64,000 bases of DNA. Source: Sipunculus nudus. Lineage: Eukaryota > Annelida > Sipuncula > Golfingiida > Sipunculidae. Below the pieces are notes generated by a model. It searched no databases, had not been told where the DNA came from, and was given only the letters and a program-made list of their open reading frames with translations. Position 1 is the stretch's first letter; each line of letters opens with the position of its first letter. Location of the stretch: assembly GCA_026874595.1 (NCBI GenBank), contig CM049318.1, positions 7,482,741-7,546,740 on the forward strand, read 5' to 3'. A program made the translations under genes and the position numbers. This document shows, one piece after another, positions 12,201 to 24,298 of the stretch.

Positions 12201-13121
12201 AAAAAGATGAAATGGAGCAAAGGTAGAGTATGCTTCGACAGCATCCATGACAAACATAACCAATAGAAGGTATTTGTCCGTGAAACATATTTTGTACATT
12301 GATAAACCAGTTGATCGTTTTTGCGGTCTTATATCCGTGACGCGGTAATGTATATAGACAGAAGTTATGCACTTGCTTTCTTGGAAAGCTTACGTGATAC
12401 AACTGTTTCCAGAATTGATGATATGCATCTGCTAGTACAGAGACACTTGTTGCAGTCATTTCAACATCACGCAAGAGGATTAGCTGGATGATTTGTGACA
12501 GGAACCATTTTTGCTTGCTGACTTAAGAAATTGAGTGCCAAGGGGTCTCGTGACATCTGTCTTCGTATTTACTGAACATGCACGGGGGTTAAAAATTGGG
12601 TTAAATATCAGGCCAAATATGCTTATTTCTGCAGGGCTTATTTGCGTGTTCTTAATCCTGCGCTTGCGCTTTCCGTCTAGGTGGTGTCTTGGTAAGCAGG
12701 TATTCCGGGCTTTGACGAAGAAAGTTCGGCTCTTCCCGGTGCATGTTATTCTCTATGCAGTTTGGAAACCACGAAAATTACTAAAAAATTTTTTGTCCAA
12801 TAAAAAATATTTAATCTTATATCGGCGATGTCACTGCGGGGACAAATGAGTTTAAATGATTTAAGCACAGCGTCATACGCAACGGTTTCAGAGAACATTT
12901 CAAGCAAAGTTGGACTGATTTCGTTTTTATAAGTATTAGCTGCAGACCTACCAGAATCCTTCTTCATACCAGCCGACTCGGTACTCGGGGGTGCGCCTGA
13001 TCGCATTTTTAGGGTTCCAGTACATGGTGACGTTTTCTTTGTATTCATAACTCATGTCTAATGTGACAATTTCAGCTCCTACGACACCCAGCAGAAAGAC
13101 ACAGAACCGTAACCCCGCCAT
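8562..13121 (-). CDS. Secreted cyclase-family (PF04199-type) protein, two exons, intact
   Basis: The coding sequence joins 12952-13121 to 8562-9279 across a GT-AG intron (phase 2, TG|G), giving 295 residues. I chose the ATG at 13121 because of its strong Kozak context (CACCATGG) and because it starts a good signal peptide (MAGLRFCVFLLGVVGA). An upstream in-frame ATG at 13157 would add 12 residues. Numbering from that upstream Met, the site HGGTHLDSPYHF spans residues 80-91 and fits the family motif HxGTHxDxPxHF. His225 and Glu237 are 12 apart, as in bacterial kynurenine formamidase (KynB), whose metal ligands are the matching His, His, Asp, His and Glu. A DTASIDRG motif is also kept. Two N-glycosylation sequons (NVT, NIS) fit secretion. 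The C-terminus ends in a hydrophobic stretch (about VALIISSLIHLVTSF) after a polar, small-residue segment, as in GPI-anchored proteins. The family hydrolyses cyclic or formyl amides; the substrate here is unknown. Confidence 0.85.
9280..12951 (-). other. Intron 1 of the cyclase gene
   Basis: The intron is 3.7 kb. Between about 9790 and 10900 it holds degenerate tandem copies (roughly 250-300 bp apart) of a block reading like ATCTCAGGAACGGCTGCA with a nearby GACCATGTGA. These resemble the repeat family that reappears at 29-31 kb and 54-56 kb. A poly-C run lies near 10947. Small open frames here (12175-12474 and similar) also occur in the right copies but break frame between copies. Confidence 0.6.
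12952..13121 (-). CDS. Cyclase gene exon 1 (signal peptide exon)
   Basis: It encodes the signal peptide and the first part of the mature chain through YEEGFW. The donor is GTAGGT at 12946-12951. Two further copies of this exon lie at 20169-20338 and 24129-24298, with amino-acid changes mainly after NPKN. Coding could begin at 13157 if the upstream ATG is used. Confidence 0.85.
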
Positions 13122-13243
13122 GGTGTGAACAACGCTCTCACCCAGTGCAGACTGCATGTGCGCCTACATGCGCTCAGTTTTTGTACTCACAATTACAGGG
13201 CCAAAGCAAAGAGATTAATTGTTCATGCAACGGAATCACCTCT

Positions 13244-13255
13244 CTTATATATTTT
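13244..13255 (-). promoter_or_regulatory. TATA box of the cyclase gene
   Basis: On the minus strand the sequence AAAATATATAAG lies about 125 nt upstream of the preferred ATG. The same box is kept in unit B (23998-24005) but is altered to TATATGAC in unit A (about 20039-20046). That fits a core promoter element, but no transcription start was mapped. Confidence 0.5.
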
Positions 13256-13630
13256 ACGGAGCAGTTTTGTTTAAGTGGAACACTTTGATATTAGTGGTGG
13301 TTAATTGCTGTAATGTTATGTTCGATGACTGGAAGACAAAATGAGGGATTATCAATTATCACTCGATTATTATCATATATCAGAGATTATAAATTATTAC
13401 ATGATTAATATTATGTACCTTCTGTATTAGCGTGATATCTGCAGGCTTTATAGAAGTATATCAGTGTGACTTGTACGTCACGCTGACAGGTCAATGTCAC
13501 GGCCGGACTGTTACGGTTGTTCGCTGCACAAGGGTCAGTTTTCATGCAGTTAACTGAATTTTGTCCTCTCTTTCCTGTATCTTTGACAGGTTAAGGCATA
13601 ATGCACATACATAATAGTTAGTGATCTATT

Positions 13631-13905
13631 ATGCAAGAGTAGGACGTAGCTTAGTGGTCAAGGCGTTGGACTTCGGAGCTGAAGGCCCCTGGCTCGAACC
13701 ACGCCGGTTCCTCAATGGCATAATGGTAAAATCTCGTTATAGAACCTCAGACTCGCTCTAATGTCTTAAGGACAGGTTATGGCTTCTGGATTATTCATAA
13801 CCTCGTGCATATAAAAACCTGAAATCCAGAAGGCTTATATCAGGGCCTTGTGGAAGATCAGACATTGTCTGAACAAGTCACCCTGAATAAAGATTTATTA
13901 ATAAA
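13631..13905 (+). mobile_element. tRNA-derived SINE, left-arm copy
   Basis: It has an A-box-like TAGCTTAGTGGT near 13650 and a B-box-like GGCTCGAACC near 13691, spaced as in a tRNA gene. A non-tRNA body follows, and it ends in an AATAAATAAATAAAA-type tail. It is too diverged and too extended to be a tRNA gene. A shorter copy sits at the mirror position of unit A (19463-19655), so the SINE was in place before the inverted duplication. Confidence 0.75.
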
Positions 13906-14455
13906 TAAATAAAATTAATAACAAAAACATTCTTATCGTATGGACACCTTCATCCTTATTCAACAGGCCAAGGACCTGACCTTCGACAAAAATAATAATT
14001 TTTATGTAAAAATCCAATCATTTTAATCGATTATGAAAGAAACTGACAAGCAATCGATATAATAGATTATTTGGCTAACCACTCTTAAGTATTCATAACG
14101 AAAATATTCATGCATGAAAGTATTATTGAAAAAAGATTACGCTTTTTGTTGTTCACATTTACAGCATCAGTACTTGTCTAAAATTTTCTCCCCTACAAGT
14201 TAGCAAAATTACGTATTAAGACTAAAATTAAGTCCGCTAATATTTTTTATCCTGAGATCAACAGAACAATTTTTGTGGCCTTATTTTCTTAAACAGAACG
14301 TTGCCTTATCGATGATTGACAGATAGAGCCAGCTAGGGTGTGATCCAAGCCAAGGCTTTCTTTAGGGAATATAAATGTTTGCCAATAACCTTGACCTCTA
14401 TGTATATTCAAATGACCCTATAACGTACATTCCGACATTCCATTGCAATTGTAGT

Positions 14456-17140
14456 GTCACTCTAATCAGATAAAATTTCAACTTCATTTCTACTGTACTT
14501 TTATAGGCATCAAGTTATCTGCAGGATGAAGTTACTTTCCATTTCGGGCCAAATTGCTTTGTTTTGTCAAAGTAAATGAAATAAATCAAATAAAGCAGGA
14601 GCGTCAATAAAGGGTAGGGGGTATATAACCCCCTCCCCCACACACACACACTTTTTAGCGAGGGGGATGGTCTATGTAATAAACCCCCCCCCCCCCTAAA
14701 TATTCAGAGAATAATATTTATATATTGCAAAAATGAAATATATTAATAAAAAGAATAATAGACTTTGGTATCATCTGTGAGTTTACTACGAATATTATAT
14801 CTTAACCTTGTTTAGAGTTAACTTATTCTGGAAACATTATGCCTTATTTTCTAAAACTTTTTACTTAACTGTTATATATTTGAAATGTGATAAAGTATAT
14901 ATATATACACATACATAAAGAGAAGCCATGACCTGCCAGCCGACATCACGTCGTTATAGTTATTAATTCCCTTACATAATTCTCTGTTCACTCAATAAAT
15001 ATACTCACCAAAAGATAATGTATTGTAAATATTTTGATTACATACATTGCCATGTGTATGGCATCTGTTTGCTTACCGTTTCATTGTTATTAACTGATCA
15101 AAAATTATATAATTTTAGCCGTAAAGTATATGTAGACGCATAAACAATATCAGAATTGAGCAGATATATTATGCATTCCCAAGTCTGCAAATGCGCTAGC
15201 TTGCATATCTGCCTTGTTCAAGTGTGCGTTAGAATTAACCAGACGACTTTCGTCTGTAAGTTCACTGTCTGCTGCGTGTCGTCGGGTTATGTTCCTTGAT
15301 AACAAACCAGGGCATCTGCCGTTTGTTTACCATAAACTACATTTATCTTTCACCATCCAGCAGTGAATTATGAAAACATAACATTCTGGAAATACCATTT
15401 GAAATATGCTATTTCAAAGACAAGATATATCTGTGCACTGAAATGTGTAAATAGGGGGACGGATAAGCGAAATGTTTTTCATAGCTTATAATTTTAAAGC
15501 TGAATGCTAACAAAACAAAGTATCCATGACAACGTGCCTGAATAAAGAGTTAGACGCGGCTTCATCAGATGGAACACGATGTATGCCAACAGAGCGCATG
15601 CCTCCGCCAGCATCAAGGGTTATCATTCAAATCTCCTTCAGAACCTAGTCGTCAGTTTCGTGTCCTGATGCTTACCCTTCCATATTTTTTACAAATCTAC
15701 AAATATAACTTTTTTTTAATATCTTGAGCAATACATGAGCAAATAACCAGCGATCCAAGAAGAAGAACAGAGAGAATTGGTCAGATTTTGATACGGTATG
15801 TGTCTAGGTTATAGATTCCGAGTGCTTACATTATATTAAAAAAGACAAAGAAGTTCTTCCTGAAAGAATCTTGAAATAACCAGATATATATAATAAGAAC
15901 CACAAATAATTAAGAATAATTTCTAGGTAGTATGAAAATCGTGACAGTTGTAAATTTTAAATACCGCATGGGCATACATGGGGCACGTTCCCCTCTTTTT
16001 TTCACCTTATAAAATCAGGGAAAATAGAACAATACACATTTATATCAGAAAGGAAACCCGTTTCATTTCCTATGTACAACTGCAAGCGATATTGACCTGG
16101 GCAAAGGTGACCCCCCCCCCCCCCCTCTATAATCCTGTAACTCGGTCCAATATTTGTTTTGCAAAACTCACTAACACACTCAAAACATAACCACGGAGTG
16201 AAAAGATCGTTTTTCATTGTTCCCGGGACGGGGCAGTCAAATAATTGCTATAAAACGGACTTTAATTAGCAAATCAATTTACTATTGCTGCAAAGATATA
16301 TTGAAAAACGTTATGCGACTTCCGTGGATAGCATGGTCTGCGCCCTTTTATGGAAACCTAACTAAGTATAAAGCTCAACCTGATGATCCCCATCTCTCAC
16401 TTTGCTGTCCTTGATCCCAGAACGTGTGTTTAGGACAACTTAAGATGAACAGATAACAATACGTCTAAAATATGTAAACATGGTCAATGTAAAGAGGATA
16501 TAATATATATTAATGTACACTTAAAACCTGCTACTGTTTATATAAAATGTGGAGAGATGAGCGATATATATAAACATACATGTATATATAGCAGAGTACT
16601 GCCAAGTGCTGCTAGGTCGTCCAGACTACGCCGCAAGATGCGACTCAGATATTACGATAAGCAGACTTGTTTACAGCATCACTCAGCGAGGACGCTTATC
16701 TTCTGTCAGTTCTTCGAGAAAAAGAGAAACAGGTGTTCATGTTCAATAGCTAATAAAGTATTTTTCTATAGGGTAATGAGATATACACGCTTGCGATGAT
16801 AAAAAATATAAAATACTTAAGTTTCATTCATGATCCATTCATTTTATTTATGTTTAAAGCAGAACATGCATGTATACAATCGTCTCCTCGGCTTATTGTT
16901 AACACGATATGGGGACGCGTATCCAAATAATATCATGTTTCTTGTGTCTAGTATACCATCAAATATGTAAAGAAGGCCATACAGCTCAGTCTACGGCAAC
17001 ACATGACCTATTCTAAGACGAACTTTTTTTTTTGTGTGTGTTTTTTTTTATCTCTTAAAGTTGTGATATCGCTTAATACCAAAGAAGCATGCATGTAGAA
17101 TCCTATACCCTTTATTTTTATTGAACAATGAGATCTAAGA
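14456..17140. other. Spacer between the inverted arms, no gene seen
   Basis: I recognise no gene. It contains poly-C runs near 14687 and 16113, a short (TA)n run near 14897, and a block (14697-14890) that recurs just outside the right arm at 33690-33900. Open frames are below 80 codons and without motifs. Confidence 0.4.
14697..14890 (+). repeat. Dispersed repeat next to the inner arm edge
   Basis: This block, running from TATTCAGAG through TATATTGCAAA...GAAATATATTAA to TTTGAAATGTGAT, matches 33690-33900 in direct orientation with moderate divergence. Both copies are followed by TA dinucleotide runs. One copy lies just inside the left arm's inner edge and the other just outside the right arm's outer edge. 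Confidence 0.6.
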
Positions 17141-17143
17141 TGA

Positions 17144-18190
17144 TTATTTAATTGGACTGTGTATAGCTGGGCTGACTTTGTAACTGCATTGTATTTTGCT
17201 TGGCTGACTTTGTAACTGTATTGTGTATTGCTGGGCTAATTTTGTAACTTCGTTGTTCATTGCTTGACTGAAATTGTAAATGCATTTTGTATTGCTTAGC
17301 AGACTTTGTGACTGCTTTGTAAATTGCTGTGCTGATGTTTTAACTGCACTATTGATTGATGGAGTGACTTTGTAACTGCATTGTGTTTTTGCTGGGTTGA
17401 CTTTGTAACTGCATTGTGTGTCCTTTGAGGATTTTGTAATTGCACTGTGTAATGCTGGGCTGTTTTTGTAACTTCGTTGTTCATTGCTTGACTGCACATG
17501 TAACCGTATTGTGTATTGCTAAGCTGACTGTGTAACTGCAATGTGCATTCCTGGGCTGACTTTGTAACTGCATTTTGTACTGCTTTGCTGACTTTGTAAT
17601 TGCATTGTGTATTGCCGGGACGACTTTGTGAGCTTTGTGTATTGCTGGGCTGACTTTGAAACTGCACTGGGTATTGCTGGGCTGGCTTTGTAACTGCACT
17701 GAGTTTTGCTTGGCTGACTTTGTAACCGCATTATGTTTTGCTTGGCTGACTTTGTAACTGCATTGTGTATTGCTAGGCTAATGTTGTTACTGCATTGAGT
17801 TTTGCTGGGCTGACTTTGTAAATGCATTGTGTATTGCTTAGCAGACTTTGAAACTGCACTGTTCATTCCCGCGCTGACTTTGTAACTGCACTGTGTATGC
17901 CTTGGGGAATTCGTAACTGCATTGTGTATTGCTTGGCTGACTTTGTAATTGAATTGTGTATTGCTAAGCTGACTTTGTAACTGCACTTTGTACTCCTGGG
18001 CTTAACTTTGTAACTGCATTGTGTATGCTGGTCTGAATTTGTAACTGCAGTATTTTATTGCACGGGTGACTTTGTAACCCCATTGTTTTGCTGGGCTGAC
18101 TTTGTAACTGCACTGTGTAATCCTTTGCTGACTTTGAAACTGCATTGTGTATTGCTGTGCTGACTTTGAAACTGCATTGTGGATTTATAA
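17144..18190 (-). repeat. 32-bp minisatellite, about 32 degenerate copies
   Basis: On the plus strand the unit reads roughly GTAACTGCATTGTGTATTGC plus TGGGCTGACTTT, repeated with point changes over about 1.05 kb. The minus-strand version has almost no stop codon in any frame. It therefore gives overlapping open frames of 99-155 codons (for example 17519-17986), with peptide motifs such as QLQSQPSNTQCSYKVSPAIH recurring every 32 residues. There is no promoter, splice or domain evidence that it is translated. Confidence 0.85.
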
Positions 18191-19462
18191 AACACTTATA
18201 TTTTAAGGATACTAATGGACTACATTGATACGTCTGTACATATTCGTAACAGGTTGTACTCACTGAAATGACAAACTCCTTTTACAAAGACAGTCAAATC
18301 AGTTTGTGTACCAGCCTGCACCTTGAAGATAAGATGTCTAAGGGACAGACGGCACTTAAAGTGATGAGATAAGCGAGAGTACAGAGGGGCTGGGGGTTTT
18401 GTGCTGTTCTCTGTGACGATAAAAAGCAGTTGGTCCAAGGGGCATGATGCTCAGCTGAATTTGATATATACAGGCAATGCATACATGAATGCTTGAGATA
18501 ATACGGAATATTTTACTAAAATTTGTAATAAAGTAGTGAAATTTAGCAAGCGTTCGTAACATTTCTTTGGAACTTTCTGTACCAGTTTTATTATTATGAA
18601 ATTATATTTGTTGCATATTATTTCTATGTTTAAAAGAATAATGTGAACTAGAACACTGTTAGTCGACAAGCGACTACGTGGATCCGCTGAAATTAAGAGT
18701 GGTTTGGGTGAAGTGAGGCATAGATTGATGGTCAGGGGAAACACACTGAGATGTATGGCATTATTGATTGGTTGGGGAAGGCCTCAATTAGGGTTAAGAT
18801 TAGGCCGGTATGAAAACCATTCCTGAGATATTAGCATGAGATATCTGCCACGCAAACATGATTTAAGGTCGCGCTACCTGTCATTTGAACGAAAAATCTA
18901 TAATTGCATTTGAATGTCGGAATGAACGTTATAGGGTCATATGAATATACATAGAGGTCAAGGTTATTGGCAAACATTAATATTAACTAAAGAAAGCCTC
19001 GACTTGGATCACACCCTAGCTGGCTCTATCTGTCAATCATCGGTAAGGCAACGTTCTGTTAAAGAAAATAAGCCCACAAAAATTTGTTCTGTTGATCTCA
19101 GGATAAAAAAAATATTAGCGGACGGCCTTAAATAATTTTAGTCTTAATACGTAATTTTTCTAACTTGTAGGGGAGAAAATTTTAGACAAGTACTGTTATG
19201 CTGTAAATGTGAACAACCGAAAGCGTAATCTATTTTCAACTATACCTTCATGCGTGAATATTTTTGTTATGAATACTTAAGAGTGGTTAGCCAAATAATT
19301 GTTTACATCGAATGCTTGTCGATTTCTTTCATAATCGATTAAACTGATTGGATTTTTACATAAAAATCACTTTTTTTCGAAGGTAAGGTCCTTGGCCTAT
19401 TGAATGAGGATGAAGGTATCCATACGATAAAAATGTTTTTGTTATTATTTATCCTTCTGGAT

Positions 19463-19655
19463 TTCAGGTTTTTATATGCACGAGGTTAGGAATTATACAG
19501 AAGCCATAGCCTGTCCTTAAGACATTAGAGCGAATCTCTGAGGTTCTATAACGAGATTTTACCATTATGCCATTGAGGAACCGGCGTGGTTCGAGCCAGG
19601 GGCCTTCAGCTCCGAAGTCCAACGCCTTAACCACTACGCTACGTCCTACTCTTGC
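19463..19655 (-). mobile_element. tRNA-derived SINE, unit A copy
   Basis: The reverse complement matches the left-arm SINE (A-box and B-box both present; an open frame reads VVVKALDFGAEGPW, typical of translated tRNA-SINE heads). It lacks about 70 bp of the 3' part seen at 13830-13905. Unit B has lost this region completely. Confidence 0.72.
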
Positions 19656-20168
19656 ATAACAGATCACTAACTATTATGTATATGCATTATGCACATGCAG
19701 AGAAATATCTTTACAAGAGAAAAACCTTAACCTGTCAAAGATACAGGAAAGAGGGGACAAAATTCAGTTAACTGCTTGAAAACTGACCCTTGTGCAGCGA
19801 ACAACCGCAACAGTCCGCCCGTGACCTTGACCTGTCAGCGTTACGTAGAAGTCACACTGATATACTTCTATTAAGCCTGCATATTTCACGCTAACACAGG
19901 AGGTATATAATATTAATCGTGTAATAATTTATAATCTCTCATTTTTTCTTCCAGTCATCGAACATAATTTTACAGCAATTAACCAGCAATAATATCAAAG
20001 ACCTACTGGTGTTCCACTTAAACAAAACTGCTCCGTAAAATATATGACAGGTGATTCCGTTGCATGAACAATTGATCTCTTTGCTGTGGCCCTGTAATTG
20101 TGAGTACAAAAACTGAGCGCATGTAGGCGCACATGCAGTCTGCACTGGGTGAGAGCGTTGTTCACACC

Positions 20169-20338
20169 ATGGCGGGGTTACGGTTCTGTGTCTTTCTGCT
20201 GGGTGTCGTAGGAGCTGAAATTGTCACATTAGACATGAATTATGAATACAAGGAAAACGTCACCATGTACTGGAACCCTAAAAATGCGATCAGGCGCACC
20301 CCCGAGTACCGAGTCGGCCGGTATGAAGAAGGATTCTG
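20169..20338 (+). pseudogene. Orphan cyclase exon 1, unit A
   Basis: An intact signal-peptide exon with start, donor (GTAGGT at 20339) and correct phase, nearly identical to 12952-13121. The changes are S to N in the SYEYK segment and W to R before YEEGFW. No usable exon 2 follows: the only one downstream (32482) is broken. The upstream TATA-like sequence is altered to TATATGAC. I call it non-functional by context rather than by an internal lesion. Confidence 0.7.
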
Positions 20339-23300
20339 GTAGGTCTGCATCTAATACTTAAAAAACAAAATCAGTCCACCTTTGCTTGAAATGTTCTCTG
20401 AAACTGCGTTGCGTATGACACTGTGCTTAAATCGTTTTAAACGTTATTGTCCCCGCAGTGTCATCGCCGATATAAGATTAAATATTTTTTATTGGACAAT
20501 TAATTTTGAGTAAATTTACGTGGTTTCCAAACTGCATAGAGAATAGCATGCACCAAGAACAGCCGAAATTCCTTCGGCAAAGCCCGGAATACCTGCGTAC
20601 CCAGACACCACCTGACACGGAAAGCGCAAGCGCAGGATTAAAAACACGCAAATAAGCCCTGCAGAAATAAGCATATGTTGCCTGATATTTGACCCAATTT
20701 TTAACCCCTGTGCATGTTCAGTAAATGCGAAAATAGATGTAACTAGATCCCTTGGCACTCAATTTCTTAAGTCAGTAAGCAAAAATGGTTCCTGTCACAA
20801 ATCATCCAGCTAATCCTCTTGCGTGATGTTGAAATGACTGCAACCAGTGTCTCTGTACTAGCAGATGCACATCAACTATTCTTGAAACAGTTGGATTACG
20901 TAAGCTTTCCAAGAAAGCACGTGCATAACTTCTGTTTATATTTACAATACCGCGTCATGTTTATAAGACCGCAAAATAGATCCACTGGTTTATCAATGTA
21001 CAAAATATGTTTCACGGACAAGTACCTTCTGTTGTTTGTGTTTACCATGGATGCTGTTGAAGCATACTCTACCTTTGCTCCATTTCATCTTTTTTTTTAT
21101 AATAACTCTTAATGTTTTTTAGGTAAAACCGTGCTGTGTCAGTAAATGTAGACAGGAAGTTTATCCTTGATATTCATATTGATAGACCGTCTGTGGGTAA
21201 ATGGGATATAGAGTTAAAAACAAAATTACCCGGCCGACAATCAGGGGAAAACAGTACATGTATAGATAATCAGCGCTCCGCAACGTAGGCCGTCCACCAA
21301 ACTTCTTCTATTGAACTTTATTTCCTTACCTTTAGTGGTTTTCCATTTACAATACATCGTAAATAGTCCCTACAAAACACGTTATTCCTCGCTTTGAGTG
21401 GTTTCCGACGAACACATCATTTGGTCCCTACAGAACCTAAAAAGAAAAGGTTAGGAAAAGGGGAGTCCAGGCCTGGGGGGGGGGCACAAATAAGTCTAAT
21501 TCCTTCAAAAAGGTTACAGCAGCTGAAAAAGGGAGAGGGGCGAACCCCTTGGTTCGGCTTATGCAACTAACGAGGCATACGTATTCTCATTTCTTTTTGT
21601 AGGAACAGCTTCCTTGCCTTTAAACGTACATTTCATTCATCTTTCATGTCTAACCTATATCAATCTTACCTTTATAATCTAACAAAAATAATAATGTAAC
21701 CAGTCAAAGATCTTCAATAATCTGATGCCCCGTGTCCCATTTTTGTTTGCAAATGTAAACATCATCACTGACCAGGTCTTCAAGTTAAACATACCGGTAT
21801 ATGAATTTCTTGCCACGACCACAGAACACATGCAGCCATAAGGGGCGCTATAAGGTTATTCATTCAGTGGCAGCGACGGATTAAGGAAGGGCCCTCCGTA
21901 TTTAGGGGGACCAAAAATAAGTTATCAAGAATGTTCTATAACGAATTTCATGCAGGTTATAATCATGAGAAAATGGACATTTTCTTTAAACGGCATTTGA
22001 ATACAAAAATCCTATTTTGTTTCAAATATCAAACTTTGTTCAAATTTAGTATGGTTACGTCCAAGACCCGCCAAGATATTAACATCTGGATACCCGTGCA
22101 AAGTATTCTCAGTTACTGACGAATTTACTCCCTCCGCAGAATATGTTACTGTTTGACATAATTTTTTTTGTTCTCAGGAAAAGTATTCAGGACTTCTCAA
22201 AATCCCTCAAGTTCAAGTTAAAAAAAAACACTACCATGTATGTATGGTTACAAAGAAGGATTTGTCCTTTATGGGAGGAATATCCCATTTTTAAGTTAAT
22301 ATATTAATTGTATTATGGTCGCTGATTTGGGGGGGGGGGTGAGTCAGGTAACCAGGACATTTCTAAAGTGGTTAAGAAATAAAAACTTAAAAGTGAAAAT
22401 ACCGTTTTTACCGCAGATTTGCTTATAAAGATAAGCAGAATTACTTTTTTCTGACTGATTCATGAAGAAAAAAAAATGGAAAAGATCACTTTGCGCAACA
22501 TTGTTCAACGCAGTTTGTGAAACCTGGATGTAATAATTAGATACCAATTACATTGTCAATATTCCTGTCAAATGTGATGTTTGTAGCTGCAGCCGTTCCT
22601 GTGATTTTTTTAAAGCATTACATCATATATGCTTAAAAATTGAATTGCCAAAATTTGCGATCGATCAAATAACAAGGCCTACAGGCCTAATGCGAACCTG
22701 TGCATTGGGAAATACACCAGGTATAATTCTTCAATGCTAGACCATGACCTCTAATGTATATGGACAATGCAGGTACTAAACATTTTGAATAAGAAACAAT
22801 TACACACAACACAACTAGGGACCCATGGTTCTCTACGCTAAGTTGAATTTGTCTATAAGGATATTTTGAAAGAAATTTTTCAGAATGACAGTCCTGTGAC
22901 TTTGACCAATGACCTTGTAACCAAAATATCTTAGAACTTAATATTCATGAACTTGCAGCATTAGGATTAGTTCACAGGGGCTGGGGGTTTTGTGCTGTTC
23001 TCTGTGACGATAAAAAGCAGTTGGTCCAAGGGGCATGATGCTCAGCTGAATTTGATATATACAGGCAATGCATACATGAATGCTTGAGATAATACGGAAT
23101 ATTTTACTAAAATTTGTAATAAAGTAGTGAAATTTAGCAAGCGTTCGTAACATTTCTTTGGAACTTTCTGTACCAGTTTTATTATTATGAAATTATATTT
23201 GTTGCATATTATTTCTATGTTTAAAAGAATAATGTGAACTAGAACACTGTTAGTCGACAAGCGACTACGTGGATCCGCTGAAATTAAGAGTGGTTTGGGT

Positions 23301-23997
23301 GAAGTGAGGCATAGATTGATGGTCAGGGGAAACACACTGAGATGTATGGCATTATTGATTGGTTGGGGAAGGCCTCAATTAGGGTTAAGATTAGGCCGGT
23401 ATGAAAACCATTCCTGAGATATTAGCATGAGATATCTGCCACGCAAACATGATTTAAGGTCGCGCTACCTGTCATTTGAACGAAAAATCTATAATTGCAT
23501 TTGAATGTCGGAATGAACGTTATAGGGTCATATGAATATACATAGAGGTCAAGGTTATTGGCAAACATTAATATTAACTAAAGAAAGCCTCGACTTGGAT
23601 CACACCCTAGCTGGCTCTATCTGTCAATCATCGGTAAGGCAACGTTCTACTAAAGAAAATAAGCCCACAAAAAATTGTTCTGTTGATCTCAGGATAAAAA
23701 AATATTAGCGGACGGCCTTATATAATTTTAGTCTTAATACGAAATTTTTCTAACTTGTAGGGGAGAAAATTTTAGACAAGTACTGTTATGCTGTAAATGT
23801 GAACAACAGAAAGCGTAATCTTTTTTCAATTATACCTTCATGCGTGAATATTTTCGTTATGAATACTAAAGAGTGGTTAGCCAAATAATCGTTTACATGA
23901 ATGCTTGTCAATTTCTTTCATAATCGATTAAACTGATTGAATTTTTACATAAAAATCACTACTGGTGTTCCACTTTTAACAAAATTACTCCGTAAAA

Positions 23998-24005
23998 TAT
24001 ATAAG
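23998..24005 (+). promoter_or_regulatory. TATA box of unit B exon 1
   Basis: TATATAAG, followed by AGAGGTGATTCCGTTGCATG as in the left gene. It lies about 124 nt before the preferred ATG at 24129. The deletion in unit B ends about 40 bp upstream of this box, so distal promoter sequence has been replaced. Confidence 0.45.
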
Positions 24006-24128
24006 AGAGGTGATTCCGTTGCATGAACAATTAATCTCTTTGCTTTTGGCCCTGTAATTGTGAGTACAAAAACTGAGCGCATATCAGGGCACATGCAGTC
24101 TGCACTGGGTGAGAGCGTTGTTCACACC

Positions 24129-24298
24129 ATGGCGGGGTTACGGTTCTGTGTCTTTCTGCTCGGTGTCGTAGGAGCTGAAATTTTCACATTAGACATGAGT
24201 TATGAATACAAGGAAAACGTCACCATGTACTGGAACCCTAAAAATTCGATCAGGCGCACCCCTGAGTACCCAGTCGGCCAGTATGAAGAAGGATTCTG
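24129..24298 (+). pseudogene. Orphan cyclase exon 1, unit B
   Basis: The signal peptide and splice donor are intact. There are more amino-acid changes than in unit A: V to F after EI, A to S in KNAI, R to P and W to Q near the end. An in-frame extension upstream begins at 24060. The next exon 2 is 8.2 kb downstream and is disrupted. It could still be transcribed, but it cannot give a full cyclase from this strand. Confidence 0.7.

Larger units (their letters stand above)
8270..14455 (-). repeat. Left arm of a large inverted duplication
   Basis: From about 8270 to 14455 the sequence reappears in reverse complement between about 18899 and 33450. Anchor pairs (left/right) are the 3' flank (8430-8460 / 33255-33290), exon 2 (8562-9279 / 32482-33198), intron text (10400-10427 / 31325-31370), exon 1 (12952-13157 / 20133-20338 and 24093-24298), a tRNA-derived SINE (13631-13905 / 19463-19655) and the inner end (14350-14453 / 18899-19010). 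This arm is the compact version: it lacks both the tandem duplication and the 4.7-kb insertion of the right side. It carries the only intact gene copy. Confidence 0.85.
18385..22970 (+). repeat. Tandem unit A of the right cyclase arm
   Basis: The first copy of a unit of about 4.6 kb. The next copy starts at 22976, with an offset of 4591 bp. The first 980 bp of A and B are almost identical; the 97-codon open frames at 18451-18744 and 23042-23335 (minus) translate identically. A ends with GCAGCATTAGGATTA, the same text that ends unit B. It carries exon 1 at 20169-20338, but no exon 2. Confidence 0.9.

Noticed and set aside
12175-12474. Intronic frame shared by all cyclase copies (also 20819-21112 and 24775-25101)
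   Set aside because: The left copy is frameshifted relative to the right ones and ends differ. Similarity follows from recent DNA duplication, not from selection on a protein.
13631-13720. tRNA gene
   Set aside because: A- and B-boxes are present but the cloverleaf stems do not pair and a SINE body and tail follow. The same applies to 19580-19655 and 33573-33650.
17519-17986. 155-codon frame as a repetitive protein gene
   Set aside because: Explained by a 32-bp satellite without stops in any minus-strand frame; no promoter or domain.
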